Source: Arthrobacter antioxidans (GTDB lineage Bacteria > Actinomycetota > Actinomycetes > Actinomycetales > Micrococcaceae). From it: 64,000 bases of DNA. Below the pieces are notes generated by a model. The model had not been told where the DNA came from, did no database searches, and was given only the letters and a program-made list of their open reading frames with translations. How positions within the stretch are numbered: the stretch's first letter is position 1; each line of letters opens with the position of its first letter. The position numbers were made by a program, and so were the translations under genes. Location of the stretch: contig NZ_CP095501.1 in assembly GCF_023100725.1 (NCBI RefSeq), positions 1,426,001-1,490,000 of the forward strand, given 5' to 3'. Of the stretch, positions 45,802 to 55,588 are shown piece by piece.

Positions 45802-47166
45802 GTGAATCCACCGTCCAGCACCTCCCCGACCGTCGGCTTCCGCACCATCGACCTGCGGGGCCGTACCCTGTCGCCCGGCGACCTGAAGCGCGCCATGCCC
45901 CGTGCCGCCGCGGACGCCCGGTCCTCGGAAGCCGCCGTGCAGGCCATCATCGACGACGTCCGCGCCCGCGGCGTCGAGACCCTCCGCGACCTCGCCCTGC
46001 GCTTCGACGGCGTCGAGCAGGACCACCCCCGGGTGCCGGCCGACATCATCGACGCCGCCCTCGCGGGCCTGGACGACGGCGTCCGGGCCGCGCTCGAGGA
46101 GGCCATCCGGCGGGCGCGCCTCTTCGCCCGGGCCCAGGTGCCGGACGACGTGGAGGTGCAGGTCGCTCCCGGGGCCCACCTGACGCACCGGTGGATCCCG
46201 GTGGACCGCGTGGGCCTCTACGTGCCCGGCGGGCTCGCCGTCTACCCGTCCTCCGTGGTCATGAACGTGGTGCCCGCCCAGGCGGCCGGCGTCGGGTCCA
46301 TCGCCCTCGCCTCGCCCCCGCAGAAGGAGTTCGGCGGCTGGCCGCACCCCGTGATCCTCGCCGCCGCCGCCATGCTCGGCGTCACCGAGGTGTACGCGAT
46401 GGGCGGCGCCCAGGCCGTCGCCGCCCTCGCCTACGGGATCCGCGACGACGCCGGGACCGGCCGGGACATCGATCCCGTGGATGTCATCACGGGGCCCGGC
46501 AACGTGTTCGTGGCCACGGCCAAACGGCTGGTCCGCGGGCAGGTGGGCATCGACTCGGAAGCCGGCACCACCGAGATCGCCGTCCTCGCCGACGCGACGG
46601 CCGACCCCGGCCTCGTCGCCGCGGACCTGGTGAGCCAGGCGGAACACGACCCGCAGGCCGCGTCCGTCCTGGTGACGGACTCGGAGGAGCTCGCGGCCGC
46701 CGTCGTCGGTGCGCTCGAGGTGCGTGCCGCCCGGACGCGGCACGCCGACCGGGTCCGCACCGCCCTGTCCGGGCCGCAGTCCGGGGTGATCCTGGTCGAC
46801 GACGTCGAGCACGGCATCGCCGTGTGTGACGCCTACGCGGCCGAGCACCTCGAGATCCAGACCGCGGACGCGGCAGCCGTGGCCGGACGCATCCGCAACG
46901 CCGGGGCCGTCTTCATCGGCGCCTACAGCCCGGTCAGCCTCGGGGACTACTGTGCGGGGTCCAACCACGTGCTGCCCACCGGCGGGACGGCCGCGTTCGC
47001 CTCCGGACTCAACGTGACGACGTTCCTGCGGGCCGTCCAGCTCGTCCACTACGACCGCGAGGCGCTGCGCGGGGTCGCCTCCTCGATCCTCGCCCTGTCC
47101 GAGGCGGAGAACCTCCCCGCGCACGGGGAGGCCGTCGCGGCCCGTTTCGAGGCCGACGCGACCTGA
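45802..47166 (+). CDS. hisD: Histidinol dehydrogenase
   Basis: Zinc enzyme that performs the last two NAD-dependent oxidations of histidine biosynthesis. The 454 residues include [67 protein letters not shown] and the C-terminal AEHLEIQT and FSPYS-like [23 protein letters not shown] signatures. GTG start directly after a -10. The other his genes are not in the window; nrdR follows on the same strand with its own control region. Confidence 0.96.
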   Translation: MNPPSSTSPTVGFRTIDLRGRTLSPGDLKRAMPRAAADARSSEAAVQAIIDDVRARGVETLRDLALRFDGVEQDHPRVPADIIDAALAGLDDGVRAALEEAIRRARLFARAQVPDDVEVQVAPGAHLTHRWIPVDRVGLYVPGGLAVYPSSVVMNVVPAQAAGVGSIALASPPQKEFGGWPHPVILAAAAMLGVTEVYAMGGAQAVAALAYGIRDDAGTGRDIDPVDVITGPGNVFVATAKRLVRGQVGIDSEAGTTEIAVLADATADPGLVAADLVSQAEHDPQAASVLVTDSEELAAAVVGALEVRAARTRHADRVRTALSGPQSGVILVDDVEHGIAVCDAYAAEHLEIQTADAAAVAGRIRNAGAVFIGAYSPVSLGDYCAGSNHVLPTGGTAAFASGLNVTTFLRAVQLVHYDREALRGVASSILALSEAENLPAHGEAVAARFEADAT

Positions 47167-47196
47167 CCCGCCGACACACCGGTTCCGGCGGATGGC

Positions 47197-47249
47197 CACT
47201 ACATCTGGTAATTACAGTGTTGTTGTTTCACTACATGTAGTCCTAAACT
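47197..47249 (+). promoter_or_regulatory. Tandem NrdR boxes and -10 upstream of nrdR
   Basis: CACTACATCTGGT (47197-47209) and CACTACATGTAGT (47229-47241) start 32 bases apart, three helical turns, as known NrdR box pairs do. The second is almost a perfect palindrome. TAAACT (47244-47249) directly follows as a -10, so NrdR bound here would block RNA polymerase: autoregulation. Confidence 0.75.
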
Positions 47250-47295
47250 GGTCACGGCACGTTGTTCGGACGGGCCACGGAGCGGGAGGGGAGCC

Positions 47296-47796
47296 ATGTA
47301 CTGTCCGTACTGCCGCAATGCCGACTCCCGCGTCGTCGACAGCCGTCTCGCGGATGACGGATCGGCGATCCGACGCCGGCGCCAGTGCCCCCAGTGCGGC
47401 CGCCGCTTCAGCACCGTGGAGACCACGACCCTCAGCGTCATCAAGCGCTCCGGGGCGGGCGAGGCGTTCAGCCGGTCCAAGATCATCAACGGTGTCCGCA
47501 AGGCCTGCCAGGGCCGCCCGGTGACGGAGGACGACCTCGCCCTCCTGGCGCAGGAGGTCGAGGAGAACGTCCGGGCCAGCGGCGTCGCGGAGATCGACGC
47601 GCACGAGGTGGGGCTCGCCATCCTCGAGCCGCTGCGCAAGCTCGACCAGATCGCCTACCTGCGGTTCGCCAGCGTGTACCAGGGCTTCGAGTCCCTCGAG
47701 GATTTCGAGGAGGCCATCGGGACCCTGCGACGACAGAACGAGGACAACGGGCAGCGCGTCCCCACCGGGATGCAGCGGCCGTTGACGGCGCACTAG
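47296..47796 (+). CDS. nrdR: Transcriptional repressor NrdR
   Basis: Nucleotide-sensing repressor of ribonucleotide reductase genes. The 166 residues have an N-terminal zinc ribbon (Cys3, Cys6, Cys31, Cys34) and an ATP-cone domain starting [29 protein letters not shown] at 47296 with GGGAGGGGAG upstream. Upstream NrdR boxes suggest it controls itself. No nrd structural gene is in the window, so the targets lie elsewhere. Confidence 0.96.
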   Translation: MYCPYCRNADSRVVDSRLADDGSAIRRRRQCPQCGRRFSTVETTTLSVIKRSGAGEAFSRSKIINGVRKACQGRPVTEDDLALLAQEVEENVRASGVAEIDAHEVGLAILEPLRKLDQIAYLRFASVYQGFESLEDFEEAIGTLRRQNEDNGQRVPTGMQRPLTAH

Positions 47797-47897
47797 CGCC
47801 CTACAAGACCCCGGTGGTGGCTGCGGAGGGGAAGCCGACGCCACCACCGGTTCCACCTCCCGTCGCCGAGGCGTACGAGCAGCGGTCTCCGAAGGAC

Positions 47898-47934
47898 AGA
47901 AGCCCGGTGCGGATGCGATCCGTACCGGGCTTCT
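47898..47934. terminator. Bidirectional terminator between nrdR and ppgK
   Basis: Eleven perfect base pairs (47898-47908 with 47924-47934), one G-T, then five more (47910-47914 with 47918-47922) around a 3-base loop. Among the strongest hairpins in the window; it serves both convergent genes. Confidence 0.85.
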
Positions 47935-47957
47935 GCGTACCGTGGTTCCCGCGGTGG

Positions 47958-48770
47958 TCAGGCCTTCGTGCCGGAGAGCAGGGCGGCCTGCAGCGCTCCG
48001 CCGACGATCCCGGCCTGGTTCTTCAGCTGCGCCGGGATGATCGGGGTGCGCAGGTCCAGCGACGGCAGGTACTCGCTGCTCCGCTTCGAGATCCCACCCC
48101 CCACGATGAACAGCTCGGGGGAGAAGAGGAACTCCACGTGCGAGAAGTAGCGCTGGAGGCGGACGGCGTACTCGTCCCAGCCGATGCCCTCCCGCTCGCG
48201 GGCGACGGCGGACGCCTTCGTCTCCGCGTCGTGCCCGTCGATCTCGAGGTGGCCGAGCTCGGCGTTCGGCACCAGCTTGCCGTCGAAGATGAACGCCGAG
48301 CCGATGCCCGTGCCCAGGGTGATCACGAGGACCGTGCCCATCCTGCCCTTGCCGGCTCCGTAGCGGACCTCGGCGAGTCCGGCGGCATCGGCGTCGTTGA
48401 TCACGTGGACGTCCCGCCCGAGGACCTTGCTGAACAGGCCGTCGACGTCGGTGTCGACCCAGCTCTTGTCCACGTTCGCCGCGGACCGGGCGATGCCGTG
48501 CTGGATGATGGCCGGGAAGGTGACCCCGACCGGGACGTCGGCCGCCGGGCCTTCGGGCCGTGAGGAGAGCTCCGCGACGATCTGGGCGACCACCTCGGCG
48601 ACGGCCTCCGGCGTCGAGGGCTTCGGCGTCGGGATCCGGTAGCGTTCGCCGACGATCACTCCCTTCTCGAGGTCGACGATGCCGCCCTTGATGCCCGTGC
48701 CGCCGATGTCCACGCCGATGACCGTGGCGGGGAGCTTCTTCGATTTCTTCTTGTCGGTGTCCTTGGCCAT
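47958..48770 (-). CDS. ppgK: Polyphosphate glucokinase (ROK family)
   Basis: Phosphorylates glucose with inorganic polyphosphate (and often ATP). The 270 residues match the short actinobacterial PpgK type: VIGVDIGGTGIKGGIVDLEKG near the N-terminus, NDADAAGLAEVRYGAGKG with the catalytic aspartate, VITLGTGIGSAFIFDG and ELGHLEIDG. The ROK CxCGxxGC zinc motif is absent, as expected for this subgroup. ATG at 48770, 90 bases after map on the same strand; the gap has a 7-bp inverted repeat (48802-48817). Confidence 0.92.
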   Translation of the reverse strand: MAKDTDKKKSKKLPATVIGVDIGGTGIKGGIVDLEKGVIVGERYRIPTPKPSTPEAVAEVVAQIVAELSSRPEGPAADVPVGVTFPAIIQHGIARSAANVDKSWVDTDVDGLFSKVLGRDVHVINDADAAGLAEVRYGAGKGRMGTVLVITLGTGIGSAFIFDGKLVPNAELGHLEIDGHDAETKASAVAREREGIGWDEYAVRLQRYFSHVEFLFSPELFIVGGGISKRSSEYLPSLDLRTPIIPAQLKNQAGIVGGALQAALLSGTKA

Positions 48771-48860
48771 GGCTCTCTCTCGGCGGGTGGGGTGGGGCGT
48801 CGTCCGGCGGGCCGGACATGGTCGTGGTGCGGCGTCCGGGGTGGACTGCCGGGTGTGGTG

Positions 48861-49739
48861 CTACGGGAGGGTCAGGATCTCCGCGCCGCGGTCCGTGACC
48901 AGGAGAGTGTGCTCGAACTGCGCGGTCCTCTTCCGGTCCTTCGTGACGACGGTCCAGTCGTCCGCCCACATGGTCCACTCGACGGTCCCGAGCGTGAGCA
49001 TCGGCTCGATCGTGAAGACCATCCCCGGCTCGATCACGCGGTTGTACGCCGGGGCGGCGTCGTAGTGCGGGATGATCAGGCCGGTGTGGAACGCCTCGCC
49101 GACGCCGTGCCCGGTGAAGTCACGGACAACACCATAACCGAAGCGCTTCGCGTAGGACTCGATGGTGCGGCCGATGACGTTGATCTCGCGGCCCGGGGCC
49201 ACCGCGCGGATGGCGCGGTTGAGGGATTCCTGCGTGCGCTCGACGAGCAGGCGGGACTCGACGTCGACGTCGCCGATGCAGAAGGTGTAGTTCGTGTCGC
49301 CGTGCACGCCGTCCTTGTAGGCCGTGATGTCGATGTTCAGGATGTCCCCGTCCTCGATCACCGTGGAGTCCGGGATGCCGTGGCAGATGACCTCGTTGAG
49401 CGACGAGCACAGCGACTTCGGGAACCCCCGGTACCCGAGCGTCGAGGGGTAGGCGCCGTGGTCGAGCAGGAACTCGTGCCCGATCCGGTCGAGGTGGTCG
49501 GTGGTGACGCCGGGTTTCGCATGGTTGCCGACCTCGACGATGGCCTGGGCGGCGATCCTGGCGGCCACGCGGATCTTCTCGATCGTCTCCGGCGTCTTCA
49601 CCTCGGACCCGGTGAAGGGTGCGGGCGCCGTGCGGCCCACGTACTCCGGGCGTGCGATGCCCCGGGGAACGGGGCGCTGGGGCGAGAGGGTGCCTGGTGT
49701 CAGGGTCCCAAGGGGCGCGGCGGCGGAAGTCTGGGGCAT
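48861..49739 (-). CDS. map: Methionine aminopeptidase (type I, extended N-terminus)
   Basis: Removes the initiator methionine from nascent proteins. The 292 residues carry all five metal ligands: Asp137, Asp148, His211, Glu245, Glu276, plus His120. A 40-residue N-terminal extension with [13 protein letters not shown] is typical of the actinobacterial MapB-type enzyme. The ATG at 49737-49739 stands six bases after TAGAAT on the minus strand, and no ribosome binding site is present. Confidence 0.95.
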   Translation of the reverse strand: MPQTSAAAPLGTLTPGTLSPQRPVPRGIARPEYVGRTAPAPFTGSEVKTPETIEKIRVAARIAAQAIVEVGNHAKPGVTTDHLDRIGHEFLLDHGAYPSTLGYRGFPKSLCSSLNEVICHGIPDSTVIEDGDILNIDITAYKDGVHGDTNYTFCIGDVDVESRLLVERTQESLNRAIRAVAPGREINVIGRTIESYAKRFGYGVVRDFTGHGVGEAFHTGLIIPHYDAAPAYNRVIEPGMVFTIEPMLTLGTVEWTMWADDWTVVTKDRKRTAQFEHTLLVTDRGAEILTLP

Positions 49740-49745
49740 ACCCTG

Positions 49746-49751
49746 ATTCTA
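49746..49751 (-). promoter_or_regulatory. -10 box TAGAAT, leaderless start of map
   Basis: On the minus strand TAGAAT is followed by CAGGGT (six bases) and the ATG at 49739. Confidence 0.65.
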
Positions 49752-49835
49752 TAGTGGGCGCTGGTCGGTGGCCGAAAGGCGCCACCGGACCGCCCGGCGG
49801 ATGACACGGTCCGCGCCCGGATCGAGGAGGTCGGC

Positions 49836-50000
49836 ATGACGGAGTACTGGTTCAACGTGCGCACGCACGAGATCGAGGAGGACCGGCTGTCGGACTGGTC
49901 GCAGCTCATTGGCCCGTACGCGACGAGGGCCGAGGCCGAGAAGGCCCTCGAAAAGGTCCAGCAGCGCAACGATGCCTGGGACCGGGACGACGACGCCTAG
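49836..50000 (+). CDS. Small SPOR-like hypothetical protein (54 residues)
   Basis: A short frame starting MTEYWFNVRTHEIEEDRLSDW and ending WDRDDDA. It has a strong GAGGAGG (49824-49830) at the right distance from the ATG at 49836. The segment IGPYATRAEAEKALEKVQQR resembles the GPYATRAEAEAA signature of small SPOR-like actinobacterial proteins. No membrane segment or signal peptide, acidic tail. Function unknown; the good ribosome binding site and typical amino acid composition make it a real gene. Confidence 0.75.
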   Translation: MTEYWFNVRTHEIEEDRLSDWSQLIGPYATRAEAEKALEKVQQRNDAWDRDDDA

Positions 50001-50019
50001 GCACCGTCCCGTCCATCGG

Positions 50020-50889
50020 CTAGAACGTGTGCTCGGGCCCGGGGAACGTGCCCGCCCGCACCTCGTCCGCGTAGGCGCGGGCGGCGTCCGTGAGGACCGT
50101 CCGGACGTCCGCGTACTGCTTGACGAACCTCGCCTGCCTGCCGCCGCGCAGCCCCGCCATGTCCTGCCACACCAGCACCTGCCCCGTGGTGCCCGGGCCG
50201 GCGCCGATGCCGATCGTCGGCACACGCACCGCGGCCTCGACGGCGTCCGCCGTCGCGGTGGGCACCATCTCCATGAGGACGCAGAACGCGCCGGCGTCGG
50301 CGAGGGCGACGGCGTCGTCGATGATGCGCTGCGACGCGTCCCCGCGCCCCTGGACCCGGTACCCGCCGAGGGCGTGTTCGCTCTGCGGCGTGAAGCCGAT
50401 GTGCGCCATGACCGGGATGCCGGCGCGTACGAGCGCCCGCACCGTCCCGGCGTACTCGGCGCCGCCCTCCATCTTCACGGCGTGCACCAGGCCCTCCTTC
50501 AGGAGGCGGACCGAGGACTCGACGGCCTGCTGGGGTGAGACCTCGTAGCTGCCGAAGGGCAGGTCGGCGACGACGAGGGCCCGCCGTGCCGCCGTGCTCA
50601 CCGCCCGGCTGAAGAGGATCATCTCGTCCAGCGTGATGGGCAGCGTCGTGGCATGGCCGAGGACGTTGTTGGCCGCCGAATCGCCGACCAGGAGCACCTC
50701 GATGCCGGCCTCGTCGAACACCTGCGCCGCGTACTGGTCGTACGCCGTCAGCATCGCGAAGCGCGTGCCGTTGTCCTTCGCCTGCTGCAGGTGGTGGATG
50801 CGGATGCGACCGGTCGGGGCGCCGGTCGGCGGGGTCGGCGTCGTGCCTGCGCCCGCTCCGTAGGGGGCGGGCAATTCGGCGGAAGTCAT
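50020..50889 (-). CDS. panB: 3-methyl-2-oxobutanoate hydroxymethyltransferase
   Basis: First committed step to pantothenate: transfers a hydroxymethyl group from methylene-tetrahydrofolate to ketoisovalerate. The 289 residues include RFAMLTAYDQYAAQVFDEAGIEVLLVGDSAANNVLGHATTLPIT, VVADLPFGSY, AVKMEGG, GFTPQSEHALGGYRVQGRG and GIGAGPGTTGQVLVWQD, all PanB signatures, with Mg-binding Asp in VGDS. ATG six bases after a -10 on the minus strand. Divergent from glnA2. Confidence 0.95.
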   Translation of the reverse strand: MTSAELPAPYGAGAGTTPTPPTGAPTGRIRIHHLQQAKDNGTRFAMLTAYDQYAAQVFDEAGIEVLLVGDSAANNVLGHATTLPITLDEMILFSRAVSTAARRALVVADLPFGSYEVSPQQAVESSVRLLKEGLVHAVKMEGGAEYAGTVRALVRAGIPVMAHIGFTPQSEHALGGYRVQGRGDASQRIIDDAVALADAGAFCVLMEMVPTATADAVEAAVRVPTIGIGAGPGTTGQVLVWQDMAGLRGGRQARFVKQYADVRTVLTDAARAYADEVRAGTFPGPEHTF

Positions 50890-50895
50890 GACACG

Positions 50896-50901
50896 AGACT
50901 A
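50896..50901 (-). promoter_or_regulatory. -10 box TAGTCT, leaderless start of panB
   Basis: On the minus strand TAGTCT, then CGTGTC (six bases), then the ATG at 50889. Confidence 0.6.
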
Positions 50902-50955
50902 TCGGACGGTGCTGCGCCGTCCCGCGGCCCGCTGCCCCGCCGCAACCCACCGCAA

Positions 50956-51053
50956 GCCGTAACCACCCGTAGGCCGTAACCGCCCGTTAACACGGACGCG
51001 CGAGAATGGCGAGGCGCGGCCGCGCCTGTTCTGCGCCTGCGGATCAGTAGAGT
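50956..51053 (+). promoter_or_regulatory. glnA2 control region with 17-bp direct repeat and GlnR-like box
   Basis: The 311-base panB-glnA2 gap holds two consecutive 17-base copies of GCCGTAACCrCCCGTwr (50956-50972 and 50973-50989). The second completes GTAAC-CGCCCG-TTAAC (50976-50991), close to the actinobacterial GlnR consensus GTnAC-n6-GnAAC. TAGAGT (51048-51053) is a candidate -10. About 140 bases of G/C-rich leader then lead to the ATG; I see nothing else definite there. Confidence 0.5.
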
Positions 51054-51200
51054 GATGACGGCGCCGCACGCGTGCTCGAGGCGGCCCGTGGGCCCTGCGG
51101 GTCCCCGCGGCGCCGGAGCAGGACGTATAGGACGCCGGACAGGGATTGCCGGCCGCCCCGACCGAGCGGTCCGGGCGTCGATTCGAGGAATGAGGTTGTC

Positions 51201-52541
51201 ATGGACCGCCAGCAGGAGTTCGTACTGCGCACCATCGAGGAGCGGGACGTGCGCTACGTACGGCTGTGGTTCACCGACGTCGTCGGCTCCCTGAAGTCGG
51301 TGGCGCTCGCACCGGCCGAGGTCGAGGGGGCGTTCGAGGAGGGCCTCGGGTTCGACGGGTCCTCCATCGAGGGGCTCGCCCGGGTGTACGAGTCGGACAT
51401 GCTGGCCCAGCCGGACCCCTCGACGTTCCAGATCCTGCCCTGGCGCGGGGAGAAGGAGCAGACGTCCCGGATGTTCTGCGACATCCTCACCCCGGACGGC
51501 CAGCCGTCCACCGCCGACCCGCGCGGGGTCCTCAAGAAGACCCTCGCGAAGGCCGCCGACATGGGCTTCACCTGCTACACGCACCCGGAGATCGAGTTCT
51601 ACCTGCTGAAGTCCGCGGAACCGGGCGCGGACGGCCAGCCCGTGCCGGTGGACCAGGCGGGCTACTTCGACCACGTGCCGGGCGGCGTGGCCCAGGACTT
51701 CCGGCGCACGGCGGTGGCGATGCTGGAGTCCGTGGGCATCTCCGTCGAGTTCAGCCACCACGAGGCGGGCCCGGGGCAGAACGAGATCGACCTGCGGTAC
51801 GCCGACGCGCTGCAGACCGCCGACAACATCATGACGTTCCGCACCATCATCAAGGAGGTCGCGCTGACCTCCGGCAGCTACGCGACCTTCATGCCCAAGC
51901 CCTTCTCGGATCACCCCGGGTCGGGGATGCACACCCACTTCTCGCTGTTCGAGGGTGACACGAACGCGTTCTACGAGGCCGGGGCCGAGTTCCAGCTGTC
52001 GAAGACCGCGCGCCAGTTCATCGCGGGCATCCTCCGGCACGCCCCCGAGTTCACCGCCGTGACCAACCAGTTCGTGAACTCCTTCAAGCGGCTCTGGGGC
52101 GGCGGGGAGGCGCCGAGCTACCTGTCCTGGGGCCACAACAACCGCTCCGCCCTGGTCCGCGTGCCCCTGTACAAGCCCAACAAGGGCCAGTCCGCGCGCA
52201 TCGAGTACCGTGGCATCGACTCCGCGAGCAACCCCTACCTCGCGTACTCGGTGCTCCTCGGGGCGGGGCTGAAGGGCATCGAGGAGGGCTACGACCTGCC
52301 GCCGGCCGCCGAGGACGACGTCTGGAGCCTGACCGCCGCCGAGCGCCGCGCCATGGGACACGACCCGCTGCCCGCCAGCCTGCACGACGCCATCCGCGTC
52401 ATGGAGGAGTCCGAGCTCGTCGCGGACATCCTGGGGGAGCAGGTCTTCGAGAACTTCCTGCGGAACAAGCGGGCGGAGTGGCACGACTACCGCATCCAGG
52501 TGACCCCCTACGAGCTGCGCCGGAACCTCAACATCCTGTAA
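51201..52541 (+). CDS. glnA2: Glutamine synthetase family protein, GlnA2 type
   Basis: Resembles mycobacterial GlnA2 in its 446-residue length and its place beside glnE. Catalytic features are GFDGSSIEGLARVYESDM, EIEFYLL, HHEAGPGQNEIDL, MPKPFSDHPGSGMHTHFSLF and RIEYRGID. At the position where type I enzymes carry the adenylylated tyrosine (KDLYELP), this protein has DDVWSLT (Trp375), so control by adenylylation is unlikely. ATG at 51201 with GAGGAATGAGG upstream. Its main activity could be glutamine synthesis or a related ligase reaction; mycobacterial GlnA2 is nonessential. Confidence 0.9.
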   Translation: MDRQQEFVLRTIEERDVRYVRLWFTDVVGSLKSVALAPAEVEGAFEEGLGFDGSSIEGLARVYESDMLAQPDPSTFQILPWRGEKEQTSRMFCDILTPDGQPSTADPRGVLKKTLAKAADMGFTCYTHPEIEFYLLKSAEPGADGQPVPVDQAGYFDHVPGGVAQDFRRTAVAMLESVGISVEFSHHEAGPGQNEIDLRYADALQTADNIMTFRTIIKEVALTSGSYATFMPKPFSDHPGSGMHTHFSLFEGDTNAFYEAGAEFQLSKTARQFIAGILRHAPEFTAVTNQFVNSFKRLWGGGEAPSYLSWGHNNRSALVRVPLYKPNKGQSARIEYRGIDSASNPYLAYSVLLGAGLKGIEEGYDLPPAAEDDVWSLTAAERRAMGHDPLPASLHDAIRVMEESELVADILGEQVFENFLRNKRAEWHDYRIQVTPYELRRNLNIL

Positions 52542-52561
52542 GGCCCTTCCGGGGACATGGC

Positions 52562-52567
52562 TAGGGT
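52562..52567 (+). promoter_or_regulatory. -10 box TAGGGT, leaderless start of glnE
   Basis: TAGGGT, six bases (TGGACC), then the ATG at 52574. Confidence 0.6.
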
Positions 52568-52573
52568 TGGACC

Positions 52574-55500
52574 ATGAGCCTTAACCGCAAGCTGATCAGT
52601 TACGGCTTCACGGACCTCGAGAAGAGCCGGCGTTTCCTCGACGCCCCGGAGCTGCGGGGTCTCAACGACGACGACCTCTTCGCCGGCCTCGCCCTGGCCG
52701 CCAACCCGGACATGGCGCTGCAGTCCTTCGTGCGCCTCCTCGCGGTGGAGCGCACGGCGGTCGCGGCGGCCTTCGCCGACGTCGGCCGGCGCGGTCTCCT
52801 GTTCCGGCTGCTGGGCGCCACCGAGGCGCTCGGGGAGTTCCTCATGCGGCGCCCCGAGCACTTGGACGTCGTGAGGACCCGGCCGGCGACCCCTCCGGTC
52901 GTCGCTCCGGAGGACCTGCGCGCGGAGCTGCTCCGCTCCGTCGACGCAGACCCGGCCGCGGCCAACCCCGTCGCGGGCGTCGTCGGCGTCGACGCGTACT
53001 GCCGGCTCCGGGTGGCCTACCGGAGGCTCCTCACGGACCTCGCCGTCCGCGACCTCGGCCACTGCATCCCCGTCGACTACCTGCCCGTCGTCGGGCGTGA
53101 ACTCGCGGACCTCGCCGCCGCCGCCCTGGAGGCCTCCCTCGCCGTCGCACGCGCGGAACTGGGCGAGGTGTACGGACCGGACGTCGTCGCCCGGGTGAGG
53201 CTCGCCGTGATCGCGATGGGCAAGTGCGGAGCCCGCGAACTGAACTACATCTCCGACGTCGACGTCGTCTACGTGGTGGAGGGCGAGGACCTCGACGACA
53301 CGACGCTCACCCGGATCGGGACGGGGCTCGCGTCGGGGATGACCCGCGGCGTCTACTCGCCCGGACCGGAGCCCGCCCTGTGGGAGGTGGACGCGAACCT
53401 CCGGCCCGAGGGCAAGGACGGCCAGCTCGTCCGGACGCTGCAGTCCCACGTGTCCTACTACGAGCGGTGGGCGAAGACCTGGGAGTTCCAGGCCCTCCTC
53501 AAGGCCCGGGCCGCGGCAGGGGACCCCGACCTCGGCCTGCGGTACGAGGAAGCCGTCGCCCCGCTCATCTGGGCGTCGTCGCAGCGGGAGGGCTTCGTGG
53601 AGGGCGTCCGTGCCATGCGCCGCCGGGTCACGGACAACATCGCCCGCGACGAGGAGGCCCGCCAGCTGAAGCTCGGGCCGGGCGGCCTCCGCGACGTCGA
53701 GTTCACCGTGCAGCTGCTGCAGCTCGTGCACGGACGGCTGGACGACTCGCTGCGGGTGCGTGACACCGTCTCCGCCATCGCCGCCCTGAGCGCCGCCGGG
53801 TACGTGGGACGCTCCGACGCGCTGGACCTCGACGACGCCTACCGGTACCTGCGGGTCCTCGAGCACAGGATCCAGCTCATGCAGATGCGCCGCACCCACC
53901 TGATGCCCGAGGACGAGGCGTCGCTGCGCGCCCTTGCGCGGTCCTCGGAGGGGTGCATGGTGAGGGTGCGACCGAGCGCCCAGAGCCTCCACGACAAGTG
54001 GCAGTCCACGCGGCGGCTCGTCAAGCGCCTCCACGAGTCGATCTTCTACCGGCCGCTGCTCAACAACGCGGCGACGCTCCGGCCCGAGGACGTGCAGCTC
54101 ACGGCGGAGGCGGCGCAGGCGCGCCTCGCGGCCCTGGGCTACCAGGATCCGCGCGGGGCGATGCGCCACATCGAGGCGCTCACGGGCGGGCTGCGGCGCC
54201 GGGCGCTGCTGCAGCGGCAGCTCCTGCCCATCCTGCTGGGCTGGTTCGCCGACGGCGTGGATCCCGACGCCGGACTCCTCGGGTTCCGCCGCCTCAGCGA
54301 GTCGCTCGGCGAGAGCCACTGGTACCTGGGCATGCTGCGCGATTCGAACGCCGCGGCGGAGCGGCTCTGCGCCGTCCTGTCCAGCAGCCGGTTCATCACC
54401 GACCTGCTGGAGGTGTCGCCGGAGTCGACGCAGTGGCTCGGCTCCGACGCCGAGCTCGTCCCCGAGACCTTCGAGGCCCAGTGGCACGAGATCCGGTCCA
54501 AGATGTCGCGGCACCCCGAACCGGAGGAGGCCATGCGCCTGATCCGGCTCATCCGGCGTCGGGAGCTGCTGCGGATCGCCATCGCGGACAGCTCGGGCCT
54601 GCTCTCCCAGGCGGAGGTGGGGGAGGCGCTGTCCGACACCGACCGGGCGGCGGTCCTCGGTGCCCTGCACGTGGCGGAGAACCAGGTGTTGGCCGGTGAG
54701 GAGCAGCTCACCGACGTCGTCGTGATGGCGATGGGACGCCAGGGCGGCCGCGAGATCACGTACGGGTCCGACGCCGACGTCATCTACGTGCACCGGCCGC
54801 GACCCGGGGTGGACGAGTCCGCGGCGCAGAAGCAGGCGGAGGCGATCGTCGCCCGGCTGGTCGCGCTGCTCACGCAGCCCTGCAAGCCGGCCGTGCTCGC
54901 CGAACGCGTGCTGGAGATCGACGCAGCCCTCCGCCCGGAGGGCAAGCAGGGGCCCATGGTGCGCTCCATCGCCTCCTTCCGCGAGTACTACCGCCGCTGG
55001 TCGCTCGTGTGGGAGGCGCAGGCGCTCCTGAGGGCCCGGCCCCTGGCGGGTGACGACAGCCTGGCCGCCGAGTTCCTCGAGCTCATCGACCCGGTGCGGT
55101 ATCCCCGGGAGCTGGCCGAGACCGACGTCCGTGAGATCCGGCGCATCAAGGCGCGCGTGGAAGCGGAACGGCTGCCGCGCGGGGCGGACCCGTCACGGCA
55201 CCTGAAGCTGGGCCGCGGCGCGCTCAGCGACGTCGAGTGGCTGGTGCAGCTCCTCCAACTGCAGCACGCGCACGCGATCCCGGCCCTGCGGGTGCAGTCC
55301 ACGCTCGCGGCGCTGCAGGTGATCGAGGCCGAGGGGCTGGTCCCGGCGGAGGATGTGGCCATGCTGCGCGGCAGCTGGACCCTGGCCACCCGGATCCGCG
55401 GGGCGAACGTCATCTGGAGCGGCCGGGGGTCCGATCTGCTGCCCTCCTCGCGCCGCGACCTCGAGGCGGTGGCGCGGTGGTGCGGCTACGGTCCGGACAG

Positions 55501-55582
55501 CGGCTCCCACCTGGAGGAGGACTACCTCCGGATGACCAGGCGCAGCCGGAGCATCTTCGAGCGGCATTTCTACGGGTACTAG
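52574..55582 (+). CDS. glnE: Bifunctional glutamine synthetase adenylyltransferase/deadenylylase
   Basis: Switches glutamine synthetase off and on by adding or removing AMP on a tyrosine. The 1002 residues hold two nucleotidyltransferase domains: the N-terminal one with MGKCGARELNYISDVDVVYV (deadenylylating) and the C-terminal one with MGRQGGREITYGSDADVIYVH (adenylylating), each followed by a helical GlnD-like domain (KLGPGGLRDVEF and KLGRGALSDVEW). It lies between the two glutamine synthetase genes; its target is expected to be GlnA1, which keeps the tyrosine, not GlnA2. Confidence 0.96.
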   Translation: MSLNRKLISYGFTDLEKSRRFLDAPELRGLNDDDLFAGLALAANPDMALQSFVRLLAVERTAVAAAFADVGRRGLLFRLLGATEALGEFLMRRPEHLDVVRTRPATPPVVAPEDLRAELLRSVDADPAAANPVAGVVGVDAYCRLRVAYRRLLTDLAVRDLGHCIPVDYLPVVGRELADLAAAALEASLAVARAELGEVYGPDVVARVRLAVIAMGKCGARELNYISDVDVVYVVEGEDLDDTTLTRIGTGLASGMTRGVYSPGPEPALWEVDANLRPEGKDGQLVRTLQSHVSYYERWAKTWEFQALLKARAAAGDPDLGLRYEEAVAPLIWASSQREGFVEGVRAMRRRVTDNIARDEEARQLKLGPGGLRDVEFTVQLLQLVHGRLDDSLRVRDTVSAIAALSAAGYVGRSDALDLDDAYRYLRVLEHRIQLMQMRRTHLMPEDEASLRALARSSEGCMVRVRPSAQSLHDKWQSTRRLVKRLHESIFYRPLLNNAATLRPEDVQLTAEAAQARLAALGYQDPRGAMRHIEALTGGLRRRALLQRQLLPILLGWFADGVDPDAGLLGFRRLSESLGESHWYLGMLRDSNAAAERLCAVLSSSRFITDLLEVSPESTQWLGSDAELVPETFEAQWHEIRSKMSRHPEPEEAMRLIRLIRRRELLRIAIADSSGLLSQAEVGEALSDTDRAAVLGALHVAENQVLAGEEQLTDVVVMAMGRQGGREITYGSDADVIYVHRPRPGVDESAAQKQAEAIVARLVALLTQPCKPAVLAERVLEIDAALRPEGKQGPMVRSIASFREYYRRWSLVWEAQALLRARPLAGDDSLAAEFLELIDPVRYPRELAETDVREIRRIKARVEAERLPRGADPSRHLKLGRGALSDVEWLVQLLQLQHAHAIPALRVQSTLAALQVIEAEGLVPAEDVAMLRGSWTLATRIRGANVIWSGRGSDLLPSSRRDLEAVARWCGYGPDSGSHLEEDYLRMTRRSRSIFERHFYGY

Positions 55583-55588
55583 CGGTCC

